Positions 1 through 11,565 of a DNA stretch of 64,000 bases are shown piece after piece. Source of the stretch: Leishmania mexicana MHOM/GT/2001/U1103 (Eukaryota; Euglenozoa; Kinetoplastea; Trypanosomatida; Trypanosomatidae); NCBI RefSeq assembly GCF_000234665.1, contig NC_018327.1, positions 343,998-407,997 on the forward strand. The letters are read 5' to 3'. Each line of letters starts with the position of its first letter. Position 1 is the first letter of the stretch. The notes under the pieces were generated by a model that searched no databases, was not told the DNA's origin, and was given only the letters and a program-made list of their open reading frames with translations. Position numbers and translations under genes: made by a program.

Positions 1-2339
1 TACACGACAAAAAAAACACAAGTACACCGCGCATATGCGCGTGTGCGATCACGTCCATGATGGTTAAACACACACACACGTCAACCGGAGCTCCGCAAAT
101 AAACGCAATAAAACAGAAGAAAAAAGGAGCGGAGTAGACGAGCCACAGATCATGGAGAAGGCTTCGCGAGGAAGAGGGAAGCCGAAAATCCATGACAGCA
201 TCACGAGCGCGTGCGCAGAAGGACGAAAGTAGGGAAGGGGGGAGGGAACGAGGGAGAGTGGGAGGGAGGGAGAGAGGGAGGGAGACATCGACCAGCACAC
301 GCGCGCGCGCGACAAGGGCAAGAGCAACCAAATGAATATTAGAAAAAAGCGGGGGAGCAACAACAACAAAAAAGACGAAGAAAGCCTGGGAGGTGTGCAA
401 CACCCTGAGAACAACGGGAAGGAGGAGGAGGGAAGCAACAGACACATAGCCGGCTGATGCCGCTAAAGGTGAGACGGAAACACACACACACACACACACA
501 GACACACAGGAGAGAAGCACAGAGAGACGGAGACATGGGCGGCGATATAAGAGTTTAAAGAGGGAACAAAAGGAAAACAGGAAAAACGAGTTGGAGGAGT
601 GGTACAAGCTTTCAGTGCCAAAAGTAGAGTGGGGGGCAGACGGGGTGGGCAAAGGAGATGGAGGAGCAGGATGAGAGGAGGGTTACACTGCAGGTGTGTC
701 TGTGTATTGGGGCCTCCTGCAATAAGAGGAGTGCGTCAACCACACGCGCGCGCGCACCCCACCCACCCACTCACTACCCTTCCAACTCCCCTATGCGCCG
801 AGCATCTCGGCTGGAAAAGCGCCGCCAACCCCCGCCATCGGAATAGCCCCTGTTCCCTTGTGCTATGCATTTTTGTTTTCTTCTCCAGTTTGCCAAGCAC
901 AGGGGGAGCGATGCGAGCGATGCGAGAGAGAGAAGTTGAAGGAAACTCGAAGCGCATCAGGTCAACACCTGACATGAAAAAAAAAGAAACCAAAGAGGCG
1001 GAGAACGGAGTGGCGGTTATACAGCATTCTCCTCATGCCAAAGGGGAGAAAAAAAAAACGAAAGTGTGTACCCGTGCCGCACCAACCCACACGCGCGTAT
1101 ACCTGCGAAAAAAAAGGACAGAGGAGGGGGGGGGGCGAAACATATATATATGTGTGTGTGTGTAAATAAAAATAAAATAAATAAAAAATAATCAAAAAAT
1201 AAACCAGTAGAGAACAGCACGTGGAGAGCTAAACGAGATCGAAGATGAATGTCGGCAAAAACAGGGACGCCACCAGCGCACGGCTGTGCGCGAGCGCACG
1301 CACAAGGGATGAAGCGAACGTACGAAGAAAAAAAGGAGGAGGGAGGAGGAGGACGGGGTGAAAGCGAAAACACATACCCAGGCACTCGGACACATAGCAG
1401 CAGCAGCAACGGCGGCAACAGGAAACGTCCCAACGCAAGCGCAAGGAGAAAGAAAACGGGGGGAGGGTAAAAAAAAGAGGGCTAAAAACACTTGGGCAGA
1501 GCAACGCATGAAAAACAAATGTGAGCAACAACAGCGGAAACGGGCACAGTGGAAGAAAAAAAAATTAAAACGTAAAACGAAGATGGAAACGGCCTGCCAT
1601 GGAGGAGGAACTAAGCCAAACCGACAAAAGGCATCCGCGTTCCAAGCACTGAACAGCAGTGCAACGAGCAGCGACGCTATCAAAAAAAAAAGAGTACAAG
1701 GACAAGGACAAGGACGAGGTGGAGGTGGAGGTGTTATTATTATTATTTTCTGTTTTCGCGTTGCTGTTTTTTTTTTGATGTCCTTCAAGTCGGAAGGAGA
1801 GACAAGTTGGAGGTGGGGGGTGGGGGGAGAGAAGAAGAACAGAGATGAACGAAGAAAAAAAAAGGACGAGAAGTGCGGAAAGGTAAAGTGATGGACACCA
1901 GACAAGAACGAGAAAGAGAGAGGGAGGGAGAGGGAGAGAAAGACGGCTAATGCGCACTCAAGAAAACACAAACATAACATCAGTAACAGAGAAAAGACGT
2001 CTTGTGGTGAGCACGAGAGCACAGTCACGCACGCACACCCGCGCCCACCGCAAGACCATCGACACTCAGAGCCACCAAAGATCCACAGAGACAAATATGG
2101 CCTGAGAGGGAGTGAGGAGAAAGAACGACAGTAAGCTGGTGCGGAAGGAAGGGAATCAACGCGGGAAAAATGCGAAATGAAACAAAGGAATCGAGAACCC
2201 TTGGTTCGGGGGGAAGGGAAGTGCTGGGTGTAGGTATGATGAAGGTAAGCCACACAAAGAACTGAGACAAGCAAGTACGTCTCCTCAAAGATTTCGTTCG
2301 CCTTCCTCGCTTTCCTCGCTGCGCGGTTGCGTGCGTGCG

Positions 2340-2406
<67 letters not shown>

Positions 2407-5128
2407 GTGTATGTGTGGAGAAGTGCCCGCTTATGTGAGTGACTGGAGCGAAGGAGAGAGGGGATCAGTTCTCGATCCTGACTCACATGAACAGTGGCCA
2501 TATTATACGCGCGCTACATGAGCGCCACACACGCCTGTGAATGGTTTCGGGGTGGGAGAAGCACAAAATACGAACAACGACAAGTAACACTTGAGCAAAG
2601 GGCACGAAATAATTTTTTTTAAAGTAGGACGAAAGAAATACGTAGAGGTACACCGTCAGTGTCTCTGTCTGTCTGTGTGTGTGTGTGTGCGTGCGTGCGT
2701 GCAAGAAAACAGAGGAGTGGAGACCTTTGATATAATGGCATATAGGCGACATAGAGGGAAGGCGGGAGTAGAAAGAAGCTGTGAGGTGGGTACAGTCCCA
2801 CAGGAGTGGATGAAGGGCCTCCCATCGACTGAAAACACCCGCCAGCCAACACCTGTTCCTTTCCTACTCCGTTTCTTCTCTGCTTCTTCGCTTCCTACGC
2901 CCCGCCATCTTCTCGATGCCCCACATCCTCCACTTCTCCGCCACTCACCCTTTTCATTGTGTGTGTGTTTTGTTTGTTTCGCCGCCGCGTGATGCGAGAA
3001 GGAAGTCAAGAATAACCAGAGCGAGAGAAACGGCACACATAAAACGTCATAAGGAGAAACGACAACAACGACACAAAAAAGAAGAGGAGGTGTACATCAG
3101 GGTGGGTGGGGAGGGAGGGAGGGGGGTTACATGAGGTGATCGCGCACCCGGTAGAAGGAAGCACCCAAACACACGCACACGCGCCGAGGGCAGTAAAGCG
3201 CTCAGGGCATGGCGCGGGTGGGAAACAACACAGAGACACACAGAGAGAGACCCGAACGGGAACGGAAAGGAAAGAAAAACAAAAAAAAGGAGGGCAGCGG
3301 CGTCAGAGCGAGGAGACAACGAAAACGAAAACGGAGCGAAAGAAAAGGATGATGAGGCCTCCCCCACCTCCCACCCCTCTCCGCACTGCCCCATCACCCG
3401 TCACTCCTGCAGAAAAAACGGGCAGCGTTGAGCGTGATAACACGAAAACGGAAACCCAAGCAGAAAGAGTGAAGAAAAAAAACACACACCGATCCCCTTT
3501 CACGCATGTCCCCGCGTGGCCCTCTGCGGCCAGGGAAAAAGGAAACGGTGGGAGGTGTTTCTCTATTTTGAAGATGGTGTGCGGGCAAGCACATCCATCA
3601 CAGATAGTGCCCTTCTTCAGACAACTACCAAATTAGCGCGCCTCCTCTTCCCTCTGCGCCTGAGGTCTCTCACCGTCCCGCTTTCCGTGCGTACGCCAAC
3701 AGTGTGACCTGCTGTGAGTGTGTGTGGGTGTGTGCGTGTTTGTTGCCTTCGTTGTATGCCAGGGTGCGATTTTCGCTTTTTTATATGGTGGTCGTTGTGG
3801 CAATGGCAATGGCGGTGGTGGTGGCTTGGTTGCTGTTCATGGATATGGGAATAGCAGCAGTGGCAGCAGCAGCGTGAGAGAGAGAGCGAGAGAGGCAGGA
3901 AGGCGCCGGCAAAAAGCCCCGCAGACGCGCACAAGGGAAAAAAGAAAAAAGGGGGAGGGCGGGCCCACGTGCGAGTGTACCGTCTTGTTCATTTTTCTGT
4001 GTGTCTGTGTGTGCTGTGTGCTGGGTGCTGTGTGTGTGTGTGTGTTGTGTGTGTGTGTGGTGTTCTGCTCCTCTTCCTTTGGCAGGCGCACCATCATCTC
4101 CCTCTATGTATGTATACAACTTTCGTAAGTAATGATGGCACCCCTGCGGTGTATTCCACGAGTGCATCGCAGCGGAAAGAACATAAAAAAAAAAACGAAT
4201 AAAAGAGAGAAAACGAATCGAGTGGATCCACAGGACACCGAAGCAGGGCAACGTGGGAGTCCGCAAGAGACCAGAGAGAAGCAAGCGGTAATACTCATAA
4301 AAGGTTCTTGTGCGCGAGGGATAGGAGAGGGAGAAAGATGCGGGCGAGGGGGGGGGCACAGCAGTGGTGGCGCAAGAACGACCCATCTCCCGATAAACAG
4401 AAGATGGCACACACACACGCACGCACGCACACACCGGTATGTACACACGCATATAGGCGCACATACGGGAGAGAAAGCACACGCCTAAAAAGGTGGGCGC
4501 GGGCGTCCAGCGTGTGCCTGCACAAGCCAGCGAGGGCGAGGAAGAAGCAGGGGAGCATGAGAGAATACATCGAATAATGCGACACATGCACAGGGACAGA
4601 CACACAGAAACTTACGCATACATATATATGTGCGCAACAGAAGAAAAAGGGGGAGTGTACGGGCAGATCGATTGGATTGGGTTTGGGTGGGGGGAGGAGG
4701 AAGAGGAGGGAGGAGGGGGAGGGGGGAAGGTAGCACTGGAGACGCAAGACAGTGCGGCCCCTCTTATTAATGTCGCAACGTGCATGAAAAATAACACAAA
4801 TACGCAAGCAAGAGGTCAGCACAGACGAGGAGGAGGTGAAGCGCTATGCCGCGTATCCAGGGAAACTCGGAGACAGCGGCTTCGAAATCGTCCCCCCCCT
4901 CCCCCCAGAGAGAGAGGGAGTGGGAGGGACAGAAACAGAAAGGCGAACAAGAAAAAGAGCAGCACACACACACAGGCACGATGCTGCAGACCACAGCAGC
5001 GCGGTGCAGCGAGTGCGGCATCCGTGCAGCCGTTCATTTCTTTTCCTTGTCCACGTGATAAACACCTTGAACGAATTTCGATGAATGTGCCTTTTTCTGG
5101 TGTTTTCATTCTTGTTTCCTTTTTTTCT
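1..5128. other. Gene-free, repeat-rich region (probable 3' flank of the RRM gene)
   Basis: No frame on either strand shows a protein-like composition. The open frames are purine/pyrimidine and CA/GT-biased translations (poly-R/K/E on one strand, poly-L/S/F/P on the other). The region holds a long (GT)n tract at 2343-2399 and shorter GT/CA tracts near 480-500, 2677-2694 and 3990-4060. Because the next gene is on the minus strand and ends at 5129, the right-hand part is expected to be its 3' UTR. I see no RNA gene or SIDER copy. Confidence 0.6.
2343..2399. repeat. (GT)n microsatellite, about 57 bp
   Basis: Uninterrupted alternating G and T. It is the longest pure dinucleotide tract in the window. 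Alternating purine-pyrimidine DNA of this length can adopt Z-form and is prone to length polymorphism. Confidence 0.95.
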
Positions 5129-6928
5129 TCAGTGCAGCATCTGCAGCTGCAAGCCCATCCCATTGTCCATCATGACGACGTTCGGCGGCAGACCACTGAA
5201 GCCCTCTGCGCCACCGTTGCTGGTGTTGACGGGGCCCGACGGCAAGTAGGGCGGAAGCGCCGGCATTCCCGCCGCAGCGCCGTTTATGGGCACAGCACCC
5301 ATTGGAAAGTATGTCAACGGGACTGACCCATTAGCCACGGGGTTCGCAGTGGCTGTAGCTACCGGCAGACAGGACGGTGACGGCGATCCCGGGTACGCGC
5401 TCACACCATTCGCTGTCGCCGCGGTGGTTGGGAAGGCACCGTACCCGCCAGTGGGCAGCGGATAGTACACGAAGGCGGCTGTTGTCGCCGGCGGCGCCGC
5501 CCACTCCGTCGAGGTCGCGCCGGTCGCGCCGTTCACTGCCGTCGTTGTGACCATCATCTGCGCAGGCCCCGCCGGCATCATGGGTGCCATATTCGGGAAG
5601 GGGAAGTTGAAGGGAGACACGAGAGCTTGAGAGTTAGCGTTGTTGCCCACCGCATCGCGCGGGCCGCCGTTGGTGTTCCCCCTCGTCGTCCCTGTCCCCG
5701 ACCCCAGGGAGGAGCAGCTGTCGGATGAGCGCAGGGAGTCCAGCGGGGGGCTGAGAGCCATAGATGCAGGGGACAGCGCCGACATGGCCGCGGGCGCGCC
5801 TCCGCGTTGAGCGCCATTGGCGGCGCTACCGCCAGGGGTGGGAGGGCCAGGCAAAGGCGTGCCGGCAGCGCCAAAGCCACAGTCCGTGCGCGAGCTACAG
5901 CTCGCCGGGGTCACCGTGAAGAAGGCCGTCGATGGCGACGTGTTGACGGCCATGTGCCCATCCACGGCAGAGGCCGTGAGTGCGGTGGTGGCCGGCACAG
6001 CGCTGCCTGCAGGAGCCATAAAAGGGAAGTACTGCGTCATCGGCATGGGCATCGCGCTGCCGCTCGGCATAGCGGCAGTCATCCCTATCGGGTTGAAGGG
6101 CATCTGAAGTGGCATGCCGTTGTTGCCAACAGCCGCGCCGGGGATGGAGCCGTTGTTCACGCCACGACGACCCTGCGAGCCACGACGAGAGCCACCACTG
6201 CGGCGGCTGCGATTATTATTGTCACGACGGTCGCGCTGCATCGAGGGCGGCGGCAGCGTCGTGTTGATGGCGGCGCCGGCATCCCCAAGCGGCTGTGGGG
6301 TGGCGTGAGAGTCAGCGAGGCGGGCCTGAACACAGCGCCCCTGCAAAAAGCTGCCGTTGAGTCCGCGGATGCAGCTCGCCGCACTTTCCTCGCTGTAGTA
6401 CAGAGCGAATCCGTAGGCCTTCGTCGGGGCATTGCGATTGTCAACGCACAGCTTTGCCGCCTCCACCCGCCCGAACTGCTGGCACAGCTGTCGGAAATCC
6501 TCCGAGTGGTAGGTCGGTGGCACACCAGAGATGTACACGTTGCGGCGGACGTTCTGATTCTTAACTTTGACGGGCTCTCCCGGCGGCGTCGGGGCCTGGT
6601 CTATAACAAGAGAGCCACCCGTGGTCGTCGACGCGGAACGACCAGCACTCCTGCCGCCTTTCTTGGACCGCGGCTGCGACGCCGCCTTCATCGCGGCCGC
6701 GGCGGTGAGAGCAGGATCTGGAGGCTGAGACTTGTGGTCTGCCATCACGCCGGTGGCTGGCAGCACGTCAAACGACAGAATGGACGACGTCGCAAAGTTG
6801 TGTGTACCGTCCAACCGCTGCGAGATGCCCGACTCGCTCTGTGAACCGCTGGCGTGAGATCCAAACGAAAGAGAAAACTCTTTCGTCGAGTTGTTGCGGA
6901 ACGTGTCGGACACGGGTGAGGTGCTCAT
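5129..6928 (-). CDS. RNA-binding protein with one RRM domain (599 aa)
   Basis: This probably acts as a post-transcriptional regulator, since trypanosomatids control most genes at the mRNA level. One RRM spans about residues 128-205: RNP2 is VYISGV (131-136) and RNP1 is KAYGFALY (170-177), with the aromatic residues that stack on RNA bases present. A basic Arg/Gly/Ser segment follows at about 231-257. The C-terminal ~340 residues are low-complexity and rich in Ala, Pro, Gly, Met and Asn, as in proteins that form RNP granules. The frame stays open upstream to 7372, but that part is microsatellite-encoded. The ATG at 6928 is the first ATG after a strong splice acceptor at 7080-7081, which gives a 151-nt 5' UTR. 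RRM assignment is firm; target mRNAs are unknown. Confidence 0.93.
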   Translation of the reverse strand: MSTSPVSDTFRNNSTKEFSLSFGSHASGSQSESGISQRLDGTHNFATSSILSFDVLPATGVMADHKSQPPDPALTAAAAMKAASQPRSKKGGRSAGRSASTTTGGSLVIDQAPTPPGEPVKVKNQNVRRNVYISGVPPTYHSEDFRQLCQQFGRVEAAKLCVDNRNAPTKAYGFALYYSEESAASCIRGLNGSFLQGRCVQARLADSHATPQPLGDAGAAINTTLPPPSMQRDRRDNNNRSRRSGGSRRGSQGRRGVNNGSIPGAAVGNNGMPLQMPFNPIGMTAAMPSGSAMPMPMTQYFPFMAPAGSAVPATTALTASAVDGHMAVNTSPSTAFFTVTPASCSSRTDCGFGAAGTPLPGPPTPGGSAANGAQRGGAPAAMSALSPASMALSPPLDSLRSSDSCSSLGSGTGTTRGNTNGGPRDAVGNNANSQALVSPFNFPFPNMAPMMPAGPAQMMVTTTAVNGATGATSTEWAAPPATTAAFVYYPLPTGGYGAFPTTAATANGVSAYPGSPSPSCLPVATATANPVANGSVPLTYFPMGAVPINGAAAGMPALPPYLPSGPVNTSNGGAEGFSGLPPNVVMMDNGMGLQLQMLH

Positions 6929-6969
6929 GATGAGGCACGGAGAGGGGTTGGTGGGGGGAAGGAGAGGGG

Positions 6970-6971
<2 letters not shown>

Positions 6972-7005
<34 letters not shown>
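6972..7005. repeat. (TA)n microsatellite inside the 5' UTR of the RRM gene
   Basis: About 34 bp of alternating T and A lie between the inferred splice acceptor (7080-7081) and the ATG at 6928, so the tract should be transcribed into the mature mRNA. A (UA)n run is self-complementary. Confidence 0.9.
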
Positions 7006-7007
<2 letters not shown>

Positions 7008-7079
7008 AACAGGTGCACAGATCGGCACAAAACACTTATAAGAAGTGCTCGAAGGCGTGAAAGAAGAGGCGCGCACACG

Positions 7080-7107
7080 CTGAGGAGAAAAAAAAAAACA
7101 GAAGAGT
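7080..7107 (-). promoter_or_regulatory. Putative trans-splice acceptor of the RRM gene
   Basis: Read on the minus strand, a run of 11-12 T flanked by further pyrimidines ends in CTCAG, with AG at 7081-7080. No ATG occurs between this AG and the chosen start at 6928. This is the classic arrangement for spliced-leader addition in trypanosomatids, but it is inferred from sequence only. Confidence 0.6.
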
Positions 7108-7946
7108 CAAGCGCGGAGGTGTGGACGTGGAAGCAATCAGAAGAGAATAAAAGGGAGAACAGACACCAACGACAACTTCCGTCAGGACAAGAAAGAAATA
7201 TATATATATAACAAAACGGCAAGGCAAGCAGTGGCTGATATACCTCTCCCCTTGCCCTCACCTTGTGCAAACACTTATGTGGTTGCCCCGAGCGGCTGGA
7301 GGAGAAGGAAGTGAGGCGAATGGTGACGAGTTCTTTCCTTGGTATATTTCCAGCAAAGAGCAACGACGACACCCACGCAAAGGAAGACGAAAGAAACGGA
7401 AGAGAGAGGGAGGGGGAGAAGGCTGCGAAGGCGTAAGGAGACTTCGGGTATGGAGCCGCGTTGGTGAGGTGGTGGCGGGGCGAAAACTCAAGATATATTT
7501 CCTTTTTTCCCCACTTTACGTGCGCGTGTGCGTGTGTGCGCTTTCTTTCTTTCCGTGCGTCAGATCGACGCGAACGAGCGGCAGCCGGAGTACTCGCAGA
7601 GACGGCGGGGGAGGCGTGGGAGGGAGGGGGAAACGAAAAGGAAACACGGAAAAGGGGGAGGAGGAAGGCGACGACGAGGAGCGAGAGAATACAGAGAGAG
7701 ATGAAAGACTGCCAAGGTCAGTGACACGTCGAGTAGCAAAACGAGATTGCCTACAGCCAGACTCGCAAAGGACGCCAGAGAATAGGACGATGGCAAAGGC
7801 GGAGACAAGTCCGCACACGCACACACAAAGAAAGGGGGGACACAGACAGAGAGAGAAGAAAAAAAACAGATCGGCGTGTCGCTGGAGTGAGGAAGCAGCT
7901 GAAAATTCGAATACCACCAATGCACAGGACAGTGATACAGACTCAG

Positions 7947-7983
<37 letters not shown>

Positions 7984-9864
7984 CACACACAGAGAGGTAG
8001 AGAGGGAGAAGAGGCAAGACACACGAGGAAATAGGGTGAGAGAGGAATAGGCTCAAACAACAAGACGAGAAGGGGAGAGAGGGGAGGGGGCGAGAGATAG
8101 AGAAGAACACAACACGTGAACAGGGCAAAAATAGACAACAATAATACAAGATGAGAGGGAGGGGGGGGCAATACGAGAAGAACAGGAAGGGATCAGCCCA
8201 CCGTGAGTCACCACAGCAACCACAACGACAAACACAGAAGAACGAAGGAAGGGCTCCGAGGAAGAGTCAGAGAAACAAGCCGAGAGAGCGCGCGCGAATA
8301 TGTACAACGACAACTCTCCTAAAAGAGGACGCCAACAGCCAGAGAAAAAAAAGAAGGGAGAGAGGGAGGGAGGAGGGGGAGGCGTAAGCGTGAAAGTGCG
8401 AGCAAGAAGCAAACAGCTGTGTATGTATACGTGAGTCCCCGTACAACGCCCTCTCTTTCTTTCCTCTTCTTTTATTTTTTTCACTTGTTCTCGTGTTCGG
8501 TCCGCCTTCCTTTTTGTTTTCCTTTATATATATATATATATATATATATTGTGTGTGTGGTGTATGTACGTATGTATGTGTGTGGGGAGGGGGAGGGGGG
8601 CTGTTGTTCGCTGGGGGAGGGAAGGGAAGGGGGAGGGGTTCGTCTGTCTGTCTGTGGCTGTGTTTCCTTTCTCAGAAAATACCGAAAAAAAAAAAACGTA
8701 AAAAAGGAAAAGAGTAACGGGCAGAAAGGGAAGCAGAAGAACAAGGAGAGGGCCACGTCTTTCTGTACGTGTATTATCGAAAGCGGGGGAGGGGGGTGTT
8801 CACTCGTGTCGCGGTTGCGGGAACCTCCGTGTTCGCCCAGAAGTCGCCTCGTCCTCCTCTTTTTTTTATTTCGTTCCTTCCTTCGTACCCTTTCGACTTC
8901 TGTTCTCCGCTCCGTGTACACTTTCTTATCGCTGAAGCCTCGACAGTGTGTTCGTCTGTCTGTCCTTTATATTACGTAGGGACAGGTGCGCACAAGATAC
9001 CGGTGAGTGCGTGAGTGTTCTCTATGTAGGGACACCACTACTAGGCGCTGCCTGGACCGGTGATGATACTGTATGGAGAGAGGCAGGTTGCGTCCTCGCG
9101 GCCACGACACAGTAAAAGGGATAAGCAACGGGAGAGGGGGGAGAGGCAAGGTGGTGACGGTGGCGGTGGTGGTAGTGGGTGGTGGAGGAAGAAGAGTAGA
9201 GGCCACAAAAAAAGTAGAGAGTTTGATCGGACCTTCCTCACACCAACGTAGAGGAAAAAAAAGGAGCACGAGGACACAAAAAAATAATAATAGAGGGAGA
9301 GACACGCACACGCTAGCACAAGCACAAGCACAAGAAAACACAACAAGCGAGGGGGGAAACAAAAGAAAATGATGAGATGATGTTGTGGCTGATGCTGATG
9401 ACGGCGAGGTCAAGCGAAAACGAAAAACGAAAATGAAAAAAAAAAACGAAAAGGGTGGTGATGTGGGTGTGGGAGGAGGAGGAGGAGGGAGGGAGTGGGG
9501 ACGACGACAGTGAGGGATGCGGAACTTTGATGAGGTCGAAACGAAGCGACGAAGAAGGAAAAGACACCGCGAATACAAACAATAAACAAAAGAAAAAGAG
9601 AGACGAGGTGAGAGTGAGAGAGTGGGTGTGGGTGTGTGGGTATGGTATAACCGTAACGCAGACAAGGACGCAGAGGGGCCCGCACAGAGTCGCCGGCAGG
9701 GAGGGGAGAGGGTAGGGTAGGGGAGGGGAGGGGAGGGGAGGGGAATAAAAAGTCTGACGGTCGGAGGAGGGCGGAGGGAGCGGCGATCTCACCTCAAAGC
9801 GTTGGTATGCAAGCGCCAGTGTATGTAATACGCCTCCTTTTTCTTTTTTTTTGCGGTGGTGGAC
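7108..9864. other. Intergenic region with microsatellites, no supportable gene
   Basis: Purine-rich on the plus strand throughout, with a (CA)n tract at 7948-7980, a (TA)n tract at about 8525-8550 and a (GGGGA)n run at about 9715-9745. The open frames are compositionally biased and lack domains. The right edge is an assembly gap. Confidence 0.55.
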
Positions 9865-9964
9865 NNNNNNNNNNNNNNNNNNNNNNNNNNNNNNNNNNNN
9901 NNNNNNNNNNNNNNNNNNNNNNNNNNNNNNNNNNNNNNNNNNNNNNNNNNNNNNNNNNNNNNNN
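9865..9964. other. Assembly gap (100 N)
   Basis: Exactly 100 N. The same length recurs at 10929-11028 and 34858-34957, so this is a placeholder for an unknown distance rather than a measured one. Confidence 0.99.
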
Positions 9965-10544
9965 TGTGGTCGAGGATGCCGCATGTCAAGCCGCCGAGGG
10001 GAAGGCGGGGAACGGCGAACAAGACGAGGCGACACATCATGCGTAGCAGGAGGCAGAAGACGAATGACAAAGAAGAATAGAGAACGCGGCGAGAAAAGTG
10101 GGGGAGTATTGTATGCATTTGACATCGCACACGCCCTACAACGCCTGGGAGCAGAGGCACGCAAATTGGCACGCAGATCCATTGGTACCGGCATACGACT
10201 CCGCCTCACTTCACAACGGCGGAGTGGGCAAGCGGAGGAGCGGGCTCGGTGAAGACGAAGACAGCGAAAACGGAGATGCGCGCCACCTCGATGGTAGCCA
10301 TACACAGCAACCCTCTTGAGACCATTCCCCCGCCACGCTCCCTGCGCCACATGTCATGCTCGCATAGCCTCCCTCCCTCCCGTGTGTGTGTTTGTTGTTG
10401 TTAATGCGTTTTCACCTCATCACAGCTTCCGTGATTCTTCATAACCATGCGTATGTCTCCCCTTCACCATACCTCATTCCAACGCGGAAGTCGATGTCAC
10501 AAGGAAGACCGAGAGAGGCAGGAGTCACCTTCTCCCCTCTGCGT
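9965..10544. other. Small contig, intergenic sequence without a gene
   Basis: Left part of a 964-bp contig bounded by two 100-N gaps. No frame is protein-like. The contig runs into the start of a SIDER repeat at 10545. Confidence 0.5.
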
Positions 10545-10608
10545 CCTCAGCGCAGCCCAGAAGAGCGTCCGGGCCAACGCCGCGCTCGAGCCGCCCCCAC
10601 CCANCNAC
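10545..10608 (-). mobile_element. SIDER2-like retroposon copy A, first fragment
   Basis: The sequence from 10545 matches the low-coordinate ends of copies B (45019) and C (61208), apart from about 12 bases missing after CAGCCCA. Bases 10557-10606 repeat at 11029-11078 on the other side of the gap with one clear mismatch plus two N calls. The two pieces are therefore almost certainly one element split by a misassembly. Orientation is given as the strand of the surrounding genes. Confidence 0.75.
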
Positions 10609-10928
10609 TGAACTTCTCGCCTGCTCTTTCTCATCCACGCCGGCTCGCGCTGTCTCACTCTACTCCCATACGTATTAATATATATATATATACATAACTA
10701 ATCTCTACGGTCTGTGCACACGGCAGTCGATGCACGCCGCTGACACTCGGCACGTGCAGCGCCACCACCAACACCCGAAGCAGTAGGCTATCCAGGGGGG
10801 AGGTTTCCCGTTTCCCTTTCTTCGTTTTTTGGTGCGCGTGCTGCACGTCTCTCTCTGCGCGCGCGTGTGTGCTTCCTCTCCATCTTGTCTCCTCTTCTGT
10901 CGCGTCGGTGACGTGAAGGTAAAGGAGG
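10609..10928. repeat. Inverted copy of 14139-14458 (probable assembly artefact)
   Basis: The reverse complement of the 5' flank of the EngB-like gene is reproduced here almost base for base, including the same length of the (TA)n tract. The only difference I found is at 10612. It starts right after two ambiguous bases (10604 and 10606) and ends at a gap, as a wrongly joined read or contig end would. Confidence 0.85.
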
Positions 10929-11028
10929 NNNNNNNNNNNNNNNNNNNNNNNNNNNNNNNNNNNNNNNNNNNNNNNNNNNNNNNNNNNNNNNNNNNNNNNN
11001 NNNNNNNNNNNNNNNNNNNNNNNNNNNN
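10929..11028. other. Assembly gap (100 N)
   Basis: Placeholder gap. The sequences at 10557-10606 and 11029-11078 overlap by about 50 bp, so the true distance here may be zero or negative. Confidence 0.99.
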
Positions 11029-11565
11029 CCAGAAGAGCGTCCGGGCCAACGCCGCGCTCGAGCCGCCTCCACCCAACCACCCATCCTCCGCCGGCTTGGC
11101 ACACGCCCCCCCCCCACATCCCCTCTCGGGCAATGCAGCCGTAGACACACACGCGCTACAGCAATGCGCCGCCTCTGCCTCAAACTCTACCCAGCACCCG
11201 CCGCCTCGCAGGTCGCCGCACAGCCGCTCCCCCATCGTGCCGGCCGCCACACACGTCGCGCATATCCCGTTAGGGGCGGCACCCCGGCCCCGCACCAGTG
11301 GGCAGTGCGAGGGCGGGATGTGGGATGCGCGCCAGCCACGCTGACACGCTGCCCATCATGGGGCCCGCGCAGACGTGTGCGCTGTCGCAGGTCGCTCCGA
11401 CGCACCGCCGTCCAGGGCCTGACACTGCCACCACCCGAAGGTGGCTCGGCATCGGCAGGGGATAGCGAGAGGAGGAGGGGGTGGGGCTGCACGGCCTCCC
11501 CACACACACACAGTGCGGCGGTGCACTAAAGCCTGGGATACCACGCGCCGGGGTGTCCCCCCCCC
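11029..11565 (-). mobile_element. SIDER2-like retroposon copy A, main part
   Basis: About 537 bp nearly identical to copy B (45019-45575), including the motif GGGATATGCGCGACGTG read on the minus strand. It ends in a C-run at 11561-11565. It lies downstream of the minus-strand gene ending at 12528, the position expected for SIDERs within 3' UTRs. It has no ORF of its own. The family name rests on my recognition of the sequence and on its size, location and copy number. Confidence 0.8.

Noticed and set aside
1192..2274. 360-codon minus-strand frame
   Set aside because: Composition is Phe/Leu/Ser/Pro/Cys-rich from polypyrimidine DNA, with no domain and no normal codon bias.
6929..7372. 148-codon upstream extension of the RRM protein
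   Set aside because: It runs through poly-T, (TA)n and pyrimidine tracts and crosses a strong splice acceptor at 7080-7081.
10609..10928. Inverted repeat as a mobile element
   Set aside because: The copy is unique 5'-flank sequence of a neighbouring gene, begins beside ambiguous bases and ends at an N gap, so misassembly is the simpler explanation.
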